NCBI RefSeq assembly: GCF_023652955.1
Contig: NZ_JAKLOY010000005.1
Coordinates: 368,723-432,722, forward strand
DNA: 64,000 nt
Origin: Geomonas sp. Red32
Lineage (GTDB): Bacteria > Desulfobacterota > Desulfuromonadia > Geobacterales > Geobacteraceae
Direction: 5' to 3'
Under the pieces are notes generated by a model, which worked only from the letters and a program-made list of their open reading frames with translations, did no database searches and was not told the DNA's origin. Both the position numbers and the translations under genes were made by a program. This document shows positions 57,317 to 64,000 of the stretch, in pieces. Position 1 is the stretch's first letter; each line of letters begins with the position of its first letter.

Positions 57317-57357
57317 CGCCTATTAAAAGCAGCCCCGGCGTCATAAGTCAACCCGAT

Positions 57358-58017
57358 TCACTCAACCTCCCCTACGCCCAACCGCGCAGCGGCGAGCAAC
57401 GTGGGCTCGGTAGATCTACGCACCTCCTCCACAGACAATCCGGGAGCCACCTCCTGCAAGACCAGCCCATCCCGAGTGACGTCTATGACAGCACGATCGG
57501 TGATGATCCTGTTCACCACCCGCTTCCCCGTGAGCGGAAGCGAGCACCGGTTGACTATCTTCGGGCGCCCCTCCTTGTCCAGATGGTCCATGAGGATCAC
57601 CACCCGCTTGGCGCCATGCACGAGGTCCATGGCGCCCCCCATCCCCTTCACCATTTTCCCGGGGATCACCCAGTTTGCCAGATCCCCCTCCGCAGAGACT
57701 TCCATTCCACCGAGGATGGCGAGGTCGATGTGGCCTCCCCGGATCATGGCGAAGGACTCGGCACTGCTGAAGAGGGCTGCGCCGGGGATCATGGTGATGG
57801 TCTCCTTGCCCGCGTTGACGAGGTCAGCGTCCACCTCTTCCTCGGTCGGGTAGGGGCCGATTCCGAGGAGACCGTTTTCCGATTGGAGCACCACCCGCTT
57901 ATCCTTCGGCAGGTAATTGGCGATGAGGGTGGGCATCCCGATGCCGAGGTTGACATAGAAGCCATCCTCGATCTCCAGTGCCGCCCGCCGTGCTATCTCT
58001 TCCCGTGTCCAGCTCAT
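57358..58017 (-). CDS. 3-oxoacid CoA-transferase subunit B
   Basis: A 219-residue beta subunit of a class I CoA-transferase. The catalytic Glu47 lies in LQSENGLLG, with the oxyanion-side GIGMPTL preceding it, and [14 protein letters not shown] in the middle. It transfers CoA between succinyl- or acetyl-CoA and a 3-oxo or short-chain acid. In Geobacter-type bacteria such pairs help activate acetate or butyrate, but the substrate is not determined. The start overlaps the stop of subunit A. Confidence 0.93.
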   Translation of the reverse strand: MSWTREEIARRAALEIEDGFYVNLGIGMPTLIANYLPKDKRVVLQSENGLLGIGPYPTEEEVDADLVNAGKETITMIPGAALFSSAESFAMIRGGHIDLAILGGMEVSAEGDLANWVIPGKMVKGMGGAMDLVHGAKRVVILMDHLDKEGRPKIVNRCSLPLTGKRVVNRIITDRAVIDVTRDGLVLQEVAPGLSVEEVRRSTEPTLLAAARLGVGEVE

Positions 58018-58712
58018 ATCGCGGCTCCCTTGGCAACCGTCCGCTTCTCGATCCTCTTCTCGTAGCGGGGGCCCTGCACGATGCGCTGCACGTAGATGCT
58101 CGGAGTGTGGATCTCTTCCGGCACCAGCGCCCCGATAGCTGTAAGTATCTCGACTTCGGCGATGGTTACCTTACCGGCGGCGGCCATCATCGGATTGAAA
58201 TCCCGGGCCGTGCGGCGGTACTGGAGGTTCCCCAGCCCGTCCCCCCGCCACGCCTTCACGAGCGCGAAGTCGGCACGCATGCCGCGCTCGAGCAGGTACT
58301 CCTTACCTTCGAAAACGCGGGTCTCCCTTCCCTCCCCGAGGGGAGTCCCCACCCCGGCGGGGGTATAGAACGCGGGGATCCCGGCCCCGCCTGCCCGGAT
58401 CCGTTCCGCCAGCGTCCCCTGGGGAACCAGCTCCACCTCCAACTCCCCCGAGAGGTACTGCTGCTCGAACTGGCGGTTCTCGCCGACGTAGGAGGCCACC
58501 ATCCGCCGGATCTGCCGGTTGGCAAGCAACAGGCCAAGCCCCCAATCCTCAACACCGCAGTTGTTGGAGACTACCGTCAGGTCCCTTACCCCGAGCTCCC
58601 GCAGCCCGAGGATCAGGTTTTCCGGAATGCCGACCAGACCGAAGCCACCTACCATGATGGTGGCCCCATCGGATATTCCGGCCAAAGCCTCGGGAATCGA
58701 CGCACAGATCAT
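58014..58712 (-). CDS. 3-oxoacid CoA-transferase subunit A
   Basis: A 232-residue alpha subunit with the glycine-rich CoA-binding [13 protein letters not shown] (about 22-34) and the family's ENRQFE and [13 protein letters not shown] blocks. I choose ATG 58712 because GGAGG lies seven bases upstream; the frame is open twelve codons further with no ribosome site. It forms one operon with subunit B, whose start overlaps its stop. Confidence 0.93.
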   Translation of the reverse strand: MICASIPEALAGISDGATIMVGGFGLVGIPENLILGLRELGVRDLTVVSNNCGVEDWGLGLLLANRQIRRMVASYVGENRQFEQQYLSGELEVELVPQGTLAERIRAGGAGIPAFYTPAGVGTPLGEGRETRVFEGKEYLLERGMRADFALVKAWRGDGLGNLQYRRTARDFNPMMAAAGKVTIAEVEILTAIGALVPEEIHTPSIYVQRIVQGPRYEKRIEKRTVAKGAAI

Positions 58713-58768
58713 GGCAATTCCTCCAGTGTTCCCTCGCCTCCGCTTCAACGGAAGAGCAGTTGTAGGGA

Positions 58769-58860
58769 GACCCCCCCACGCCCACGCGGATCCGGCGAAG
58801 GTGGTCTCCGCCGGGGTACCCTCCCTTTCAAGGGGAGGGACAGGTGAGGATGGGGTGAAA
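58769..58860. repeat. REP-like unit upstream of the CoA-transferase operon
   Basis: A 'ccctccctttcaaggggaggga' palindrome (58819-58840) is followed by 'caggtgaggatggggtg', the same tail as at 20.63 and 35.33 kb in the other orientation. Confidence 0.7.
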
Positions 58861-58924
58861 CGCTCTTTTGGGGGAACAGTTAAATACTAGCGCGCAGACT
58901 CTCGGAGTCATTTGCTTATGCCAA

Positions 58925-58962
58925 TAAAAACAAAAACGGCACCGTTTCAGAGGTGCCGTCAT
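58925..58962 (-). terminator. Terminator of ung
   Basis: An 8-bp stem (58936-58943 with 58952-58959), read on the minus strand, is followed by TTTTTGTTTTT. It starts about 30 bases after the ung stop. Confidence 0.85.
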
Positions 58963-58988
58963 TTTGTTTGAGGGTAGGAAGGTCAGGT

Positions 58989-59684
58989 TCAGGGAAGCCG
59001 CCAGTCTATAGGTTCGCCCCCGTGCCGGACGAGGTAGTCGTTGGCCTTGGAGAAGTGGCGGCAGCCGAGGAAGCCGCGATGGGCCGAGAGCGGGGACGGA
59101 TGCGGTGCCTGCAGAACCAGGTGCCGGTCCCGGTCGATGACGGCCCCCTTTTTCTGGGCATAGGCACCCCAGAGCATGAAGACCACGTGCTCACGCTGCT
59201 TATTGAGAACTTCGATCGTCCGGTCGGTGAACTGCTCCCATCCCTTCCCCTGGTGCGAGGCTGCCCGGTGGGCCTCGACGGTGAGGACGCTGTTCAGGAG
59301 CAGCACGCCCTGCCGCGCCCAGCTCTCCAGGTTGCCGTGGCGGAAGTCCTCGGGCTTGAGCCCCAGGTCGGCCTGCAGTTCCTTGAATATGTTGATAAGC
59401 GACGGAGGGGAATCCACCCCGGCCGGGACCGAGAAACAGAGACCGTGCGCCTGCCCCGGGCCGTGGTAGGGATCCTGCCCGAGGATCACCACCTTCACCT
59501 GGTCGAGCGGTGTCGTGTTGAAGGCGTTGAAATACTGGCTTCCCTTCGGAAAAATGGTCTTCCGTCCGGCGATCTCTTTGCGCAAAAAATCTTTGAGGGC
59601 CGCCATGTAGGGCTTGGCGAACTCTCCGGCGAGATGCTGCTTCCAGCTTTGCTCCAGTTGAACCTGCGCTTCAGTAGTCATCAT
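58989..59684 (-). CDS. ung: Uracil-DNA glycosylase (family 1)
   Basis: A 231-residue repair enzyme that removes uracil from DNA. The catalytic Asp is in [13 protein letters not shown] (about 69-81), the uracil-binding LLLNSVLTV is near 130, and [10 protein letters not shown] near 194 holds the catalytic His. A full-length family 1 enzyme. Flanked by a good terminator downstream and a 313-base gap upstream in which I see no gene. Confidence 0.97.
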   Translation of the reverse strand: MMTTEAQVQLEQSWKQHLAGEFAKPYMAALKDFLRKEIAGRKTIFPKGSQYFNAFNTTPLDQVKVVILGQDPYHGPGQAHGLCFSVPAGVDSPPSLINIFKELQADLGLKPEDFRHGNLESWARQGVLLLNSVLTVEAHRAASHQGKGWEQFTDRTIEVLNKQREHVVFMLWGAYAQKKGAVIDRDRHLVLQAPHPSPLSAHRGFLGCRHFSKANDYLVRHGGEPIDWRLP

Positions 59685-59997
59685 GCAGTCCCCGAAATGA
59701 TATTGATCCGGAAAATATCACATCGACTTTGCCACCTCCAAGGTCTTTTTCATCTCCGGCAAGACGGTGAAATGCCGGGCATGCTGCCGCCATTTTAAGC
59801 AGCTAGCGAGGCCGTTTTTGCTGATACGTCATGGGAATACTACCCCTTTGCTGCTGGCAGATTTTATGCAAAGCTGAGGACAGGTCGCGAAACGGCCATC
59901 CGTGAGCGGCGAGCCGGCCTGAAAAAAGCAGCGGGCGATGGCAAGCGCAGAAGGCGGGAAGCGCTGGAAGTGGCAGGTGCCGGCGAAGGAGGAGGTA
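59685..59997. other. Divergent gap between ung and the FKBP gene
   Basis: Contains the probable promoters of ung (minus) and the FKBP gene (plus). Short open frames on both strands have no protein character, and the stretch 59938-59997 in frame with the FKBP is not conserved-looking. Confidence 0.4.
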
Positions 59998-60429
59998 ATG
60001 GTGAAAAGGATTCCTGCAGGGACCACCGTGTCCGTCCATTACATCGGAACTCTCGACAACGGCAGGATCTTCGACTCCACTCCCGACGACGAGCCGCTCG
60101 TCTTTACGCTCGGGTGCGGGGAGATCTTTCCCGCGCTGGAGGCCGAGATCGCTGGAATGGAGGCCGGTGAGGTGCGAAACCTAGTCATCCCTTCAGCGCA
60201 AGCCTATGGGCCCCGGCTGGACGCCAACATCCTCAAGCTGGACCGGAGCTCCTTTCCGGAAGGGCGGGAAATACGGGTAGGACAAAAACTTGTCATCGAG
60301 TTCGGCGGGAACAACGCGCGCACCATGATGGTTACCGAGGTGACCGAAGGCGCGGTAACTCTCGACGGAAATCACCCGCTGGCCGGCCTGGATCTCACCT
60401 TCGCGGTCAAGCTGCACGGCATCCATTGA
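59998..60429 (+). CDS. FKBP-type peptidyl-prolyl isomerase, SlyD-like
   Basis: A 143-residue isomerase with the SlyD domain order: VSVHYIGTLDNGRIFDST (N-terminal FKBP half), an IF insert domain (PSAQAYGPRLDANILKL) and a return to the FKBP half (EVTEGAVTLDGNHPLAGLDLTF). The C-terminus lacks the histidine-rich metal-binding tail of E. coli SlyD. It helps protein folding in the cytoplasm. ATG 59998 follows GGAGGAGG; an upstream in-frame ATG at 59938 has none. Confidence 0.92.
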   Translation: MVKRIPAGTTVSVHYIGTLDNGRIFDSTPDDEPLVFTLGCGEIFPALEAEIAGMEAGEVRNLVIPSAQAYGPRLDANILKLDRSSFPEGREIRVGQKLVIEFGGNNARTMMVTEVTEGAVTLDGNHPLAGLDLTFAVKLHGIH

Positions 60430-60559
60430 CAGTAAATTCGAACACTGGCAGAATGCATTTTTTGTTGCAGAGGCGGAGCTTGTAGAGTATTGGGTTGTAC
60501 TAATTATCCAACCCCCAGCGTTTTGCGGGGGTGATCATCGCAAAGAAGTGAGGAGCACC

Positions 60560-60991
60560 ATGGATACTTACACCATCGACATCGAAATCGAACACTACTA
60601 CGGCGACCGCATGGCAACGTCCAACCGCGAGGCCTGCCGCAGGCTGTACCTCCGCGCCGTCAGCCGTTTTAACGGACCCGACCTCGATCATTACCTCGAC
60701 GTCATCCGCGGCCACGCCGCTGTCTACGCATCCCTCAGCAAGGCAATGCAGTCCCCGATGAAGCACGTCGAGATGCCGCTGTTCCTTTCCAGCCTCGTGC
60801 TTTTCGCCGCCAGCATCGTGACCGCCATCAACGGCGAAGCCACCCCGCTGGTAGCTGCCGGGATGTCCGGTGCTGCCGTCGGCATGCTCAACTGCATCCG
60901 GAAGCTCGCCCGTTACTGGGAGGAATACTCCGTGCGTGAAGCAGTTTTCGTCGAACTCGCTGAAAACGCGGAGCGTCTCCACCACCAGTAG
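60560..60991 (+). CDS. Small protein with two membrane segments, unknown function
   Basis: A 143-residue protein. The first 70 residues are polar with an acidic start (YTIDIEIEHYYGD). Two hydrophobic segments follow at about 72-90 and 95-110, and a charged helical C-terminus ends it. I recognise no family. ATG 60560 has GAGGAG just upstream. It is a monocistronic gene with its own terminator, in a housekeeping neighbourhood. Confidence 0.75.
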   Translation: MDTYTIDIEIEHYYGDRMATSNREACRRLYLRAVSRFNGPDLDHYLDVIRGHAAVYASLSKAMQSPMKHVEMPLFLSSLVLFAASIVTAINGEATPLVAAGMSGAAVGMLNCIRKLARYWEEYSVREAVFVELAENAERLHHQ

Positions 60992-61018
60992 ACATTACCG
61001 CGCATTGGCAACCAAAGG

Positions 61019-61048
61019 GAGGGCCGGTCACCGATCGGCCCTCTTCCA
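61019..61048 (+). terminator. Terminator of the small membrane protein gene
   Basis: An 8-bp GC-rich stem (61019-61026 with 61036-61043) is followed by TTCCATTTT, about 28 bases after the stop. The rest of the gap to lon (to 61327) shows a promoter and nothing else I recognise. Confidence 0.75.
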
Positions 61049-61261
61049 TTTTCCCCTCCCGCGCTGAAAACTCCCATCGCTGACCGCTTCCACCGGCGTC
61101 ATCGCTGCCCGCTACAAGTGCTCTCCTTCCTTCCCGCTCCGGGCACTCATATCCCCCCCGCTCTAGCCGCTCTTCCCCCTACACTTTCACCGTCGTTTCT
61201 TCGTTGAACTTTGCCACTCTTCGCCGCGGCTGTTGCTTAAGCTGAATCGATCCGGTGGAGG

Positions 61262-61290
61262 TTGACACTGAAGGATCTCGTGCTTAGGTT
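61262..61290 (+). promoter_or_regulatory. Probable lon promoter
   Basis: TTGACA (61262-61267), 17 bases, TAGGTT (61285-61290). The -35 is consensus and the -10 is the same hexamer as at guaB. No clear heat-shock (sigma-32) element was found, although lon is often heat-induced. Confidence 0.5.
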
Positions 61291-61327
61291 ACAGTAAATC
61301 CTGCTAAATCTTCCCAGGAGCACAATC

Positions 61328-63787
61328 ATGAGCGCACTAGATACTGAAACGGTTGTCGAGGCCGAAGTAAACGGCCACCCTGAAGGGGAATCCGGCGGTC
61401 TGGTTCTGGCCTCCGAGGTGCTGCCCCCTTCCCTTCCTATCATTCCACTACGTCCCCGGCCGGCCTTTCCAAACCTGCTGGTGCCGATGGTTCTCACCGA
61501 TCCGCACGAGATCCAGGCTGCCAAGATTGCCATGGAATCGTCCTCCCACGCAATCGGCCTGGTGCTGGCAAAGGAGTACGATCATCCTGATGCCCCGGAC
61601 AATCTCCACCCGGTGGGGGTAGCCGGCAAGATCGTCCGGGTCATGCACTCCGACGAGAACTCGTTGCAGTTCCTGGTCAACACACTCCAGCGTTTTACCA
61701 TCGAAGAGGTTACCCAGACCGGCGGTGTGTTGTTCGGCAAGGTGCAGTACTTCTTCGACACCGAGCTCTCGGTGAATCCCGAGCTAAAGGCCTATTCGAT
61801 GGCGGTGGTCAGCACGCTCAAAGAACTGGTGCAGATCAACCCGCTCTACTCTGAGGAGATCAAGCTTTTCCTCGGCCGCTCCAGCCTGGACGACCCGGGA
61901 AGGCTGGCCGACTTCGCAGCCAACCTCACCTCGGCCGACGGGAAGGAACTCCAACAGGTCCTGGAAAGCTTCGATGTCCGCAAACGCATCGACCTGGTGC
62001 TGATCCTTTTGAAGAAGGAGCTGGAAGTTTCCCGGCTGCAGTCCAAGATCTCCAAGCAGATCGAGGAGAAGGTCAGCCAGCAGCAACGCGAGTTTTTCCT
62101 GAGGGAGCAACTGAAGGCGATCAAGAAGGAGCTTGGCCTCGAGAAGGAGGGAAAGGCCTCCGAACTGGAAAAATTCGAGGAGCGCCTCAAGGGGCTGAAA
62201 CTGAACGCCGAGGCCCAGCGGACCGTCGACGACGAGCTGGAGAAGCTGAAGCTCCTGGAGCCCGCCTCAGCCGAATACCACGTGACGAGGAACTATCTCG
62301 ACTGGCTCACTATCCTCCCGTGGGGAAAGTTCAGCAAGGATTCCTATAACCTCGACCGGGCGCGCCGGGTCCTCGACCGCGATCACCACGGCCTGGCAGA
62401 CGTCAAGGACCGCATCCTCGAATTCATCTCGGTCGGTAAGATGAAGGGCGACATCTCGGGCTCCATCATCTGCCTGGTCGGCCCTCCCGGTGTAGGCAAG
62501 ACCTCGATCGGCAAGAGTATCGCCGACGCTCTCAGCCGCACTTTCTACCGCTTCACGCTGGGGGGAATGAGGGACGAAGCCGAAATCAAGGGGCACCGCC
62601 GCACCTACATCGGCGCCATGCCGGGCAAGTTTATCCAGGCCATGAAGAGCGCGGGGAGCGCCAACCCGGTCCTCATGCTGGACGAGATCGACAAGATCGG
62701 CGCGAGCTACCAGGGGGATCCCGCCTCGGCACTTTTGGAGGTGCTCGATCCGGAACAGAATTACTCCTTCCGGGATCACTACCTGGACGTTCCGTTCGAT
62801 CTCTCCAACGTCCTCTTCATCGCCACCGCCAACCAGCTGGACACTATCCCCGCACCGCTATTGGACCGCATGGAGATCATCCGTCTCTCCGGTTACGTGC
62901 TCGAAGAGAAGATGGAAATCGCTAAGAAGTACCTGATCCCCAAGGCGCTCAAGAGTGCCGGACTCAAGGCCGGACAAGTGAGCATCAGGAAGGCGGCGCT
63001 CGCTTCCCTCATCGATGGCTGGGCCAGGGAGGCGGGGGTCCGCACCCTGGAGAACCGGATCAAGAAGCTGATGCGCAAGGCGGCGAGAGAATTCGCGACC
63101 GGCAGGATAGCTCCCGTGGTGATCGGACCGAACGACCTGACTAACTACCTCGGGCAACCGGTCTTCACCACCGAGGAGGTCTTCGAGCATATCCCCGGCG
63201 TGGTCACCGGCCTCGCATGGACGAGCATGGGAGGTGCGACGCTTCCGATCGAGGCCACCGCCACCGCCATGCCGAGCAAGAGCAAAGGGTTCAAACAGAC
63301 CGGCCAGCTCGGCAACGTCATGGTGGAAAGCTCCGAGATCGCTTACTCCTACGTCATGGCTCATCTTCAGGAGTACGGGGCATCCGGGGACTATTTCGAC
63401 ACCCACTTCGTCCATCTCCATGTACCGGCCGGTGCCACCCCGAAGGACGGTCCCTCGGCGGGGGTCACCATGGCGACTGCCCTGATCTCCATGATGTGCG
63501 GGAAGCCGGTCAGGCCGAAACTCGGGATGACCGGAGAGCTGACCCTTACCGGGCGGGTGCTTCCTATCGGGGGAGTGAAAGAGAAGACCATCGCTGCCCG
63601 TCGTGCCGGACTGAAGGCCCTGATCTTCCCGGAAGCCAACCGCAAGGATTTCGTCGAGTTGGACGATTACCTGAAGGAAGGGCTCGAGGTCCATTTTGCA
63701 AATGAGTACCGGGACGTCTATGAAGTTGCTTTCGGCGAGAAGAACTTGCCGGCGATAAGGCCGAAGAAGGAGTTAGTGAAGAGGTAA
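61328..63787 (+). CDS. lon: ATP-dependent protease Lon
   Basis: An 819-residue LonA protease: N-terminal substrate-recognition domain (about 35-230), helical linker, AAA+ module with Walker A GPPGVGKTS (Lys391) and Walker B MLDEIDK, and a C-terminal protease domain with Ser710 in KDGPSAG and Lys753, 43 residues apart as in E. coli Lon. It degrades damaged and regulatory proteins in the cytoplasm. AGGAG seven bases before the ATG fixes the start. A terminator follows. Confidence 0.97.
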   Translation: MSALDTETVVEAEVNGHPEGESGGLVLASEVLPPSLPIIPLRPRPAFPNLLVPMVLTDPHEIQAAKIAMESSSHAIGLVLAKEYDHPDAPDNLHPVGVAGKIVRVMHSDENSLQFLVNTLQRFTIEEVTQTGGVLFGKVQYFFDTELSVNPELKAYSMAVVSTLKELVQINPLYSEEIKLFLGRSSLDDPGRLADFAANLTSADGKELQQVLESFDVRKRIDLVLILLKKELEVSRLQSKISKQIEEKVSQQQREFFLREQLKAIKKELGLEKEGKASELEKFEERLKGLKLNAEAQRTVDDELEKLKLLEPASAEYHVTRNYLDWLTILPWGKFSKDSYNLDRARRVLDRDHHGLADVKDRILEFISVGKMKGDISGSIICLVGPPGVGKTSIGKSIADALSRTFYRFTLGGMRDEAEIKGHRRTYIGAMPGKFIQAMKSAGSANPVLMLDEIDKIGASYQGDPASALLEVLDPEQNYSFRDHYLDVPFDLSNVLFIATANQLDTIPAPLLDRMEIIRLSGYVLEEKMEIAKKYLIPKALKSAGLKAGQVSIRKAALASLIDGWAREAGVRTLENRIKKLMRKAAREFATGRIAPVVIGPNDLTNYLGQPVFTTEEVFEHIPGVVTGLAWTSMGGATLPIEATATAMPSKSKGFKQTGQLGNVMVESSEIAYSYVMAHLQEYGASGDYFDTHFVHLHVPAGATPKDGPSAGVTMATALISMMCGKPVRPKLGMTGELTLTGRVLPIGGVKEKTIAARRAGLKALIFPEANRKDFVELDDYLKEGLEVHFANEYRDVYEVAFGEKNLPAIRPKKELVKR

Positions 63788-63791
63788 GAAA

Positions 63792-63830
63792 AAGGAGCCC
63801 CGCCGGAAGGAATTCTAGCGGGGCTCTTTC
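63792..63830 (+). terminator. Terminator of lon
   Basis: An 8-bp stem (63796-63803 with 63818-63825) with a T-rich CTTTC tail, about eight bases after the lon stop. Confidence 0.8.
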
Positions 63831-63849
63831 ATAGGCAGGTGAGCAGAAA

Positions 63850-63892
63850 AGGAAAAGCCCCGCGCTGGAATACCCAGGCGGGGCTTTCTATT
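63850..63892 (-). terminator. Terminator of the rRNA operon
   Basis: An 8-bp stem (63856-63863 with 63878-63885). On the minus strand it is followed by CTTTTCCTTTT. It lies just after the 5S rRNA 3' end, convergent with lon. Confidence 0.75.
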
Positions 63893-63898
63893 AAATTC

Positions 63899-64000
<102 letters not shown>

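Overview
This window reads as chromosome from a delta-proteobacterial iron/metal reducer of the Geobacteraceae (Geobacter, Geomonas or Citrifermentans type). The evidence is the high-GC coding background, a selenocysteine formate dehydrogenase with an NrfD-type membrane subunit, a large chemotaxis-like operon with HEAT-repeat and DUF4388 components, many C/G-rich palindromic intergenic repeats, and many overlapping ATGA gene junctions. This placement is inferred from gene content and style, not from a database search.

Region 1 (about 427-10006) is an integrated element of roughly 9.6 kb in the 3' end of a tRNA-Gly(CCC) gene. A 23-bp direct repeat of the tRNA 3' end lies at 427-449 and 9984-10006. 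A tyrosine integrase stops directly against the tRNA. The tRNA's probable original terminator now sits beyond the far att site at 376-425. The cargo is an AT-richer gene for a metallophosphatase/STAND-like NTPase/TPR protein (a candidate anti-phage effector), a group II intron-like RNA remnant without a reverse transcriptase, about 1.2 kb of hairpin-rich non-coding DNA, and a compact module of three unrecognised genes plus an excisionase-like HTH gene ahead of the integrase.

Region 2 (10 to 20 kb) is housekeeping: flgM with a sigma-28-type promoter, gph, guaA and guaB, an M42 peptidase, a DUF151 nuclease-family protein, miaB, tatA and a methyltransferase. The genes are separated by long imperfect inverted repeats.

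Region 3 (20 to 30 kb) is a formate-oxidation unit. fdnG (in-frame UGA for selenocysteine, with a SECIS-like hairpin), fdnH-like and nrfD-like genes are translationally coupled, and mobA for the molybdenum cofactor lies just downstream. A close match to a sigma-54 promoter precedes fdnG, and a divergent sigma-54-activator/histidine-kinase pair sits next to it, so the unit looks self-contained in its regulation.

Region 4 (30 to 35 kb) has rpsT, then holA, a degenerate orphan HEPN-type gene, lptE and leuS on the opposite strand. Region 5 (35.6 to 49.3 kb) is a 13-gene chemotaxis-like operon: a DUF4388 regulator, cheY, cheA, an ExeA-like AAA ATPase, two CheW proteins, further response regulators, a HEAT-repeat protein, cheR, cheB and a GAF protein. 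No chemoreceptor is encoded in it.

Region 6 (49 to 64 kb) has der, a YfcE-like phosphodiesterase, a ModF-like twin ABC ATPase, a TrmFO-like flavoprotein with a four-cysteine cluster, a membrane DsbA-like protein, a cysteine desulfurase, an EamA permease, a 3-oxoacid CoA-transferase pair, ung, an FKBP, a small membrane protein, lon, and the 3' end of a 5S rRNA gene on the minus strand at the window edge.
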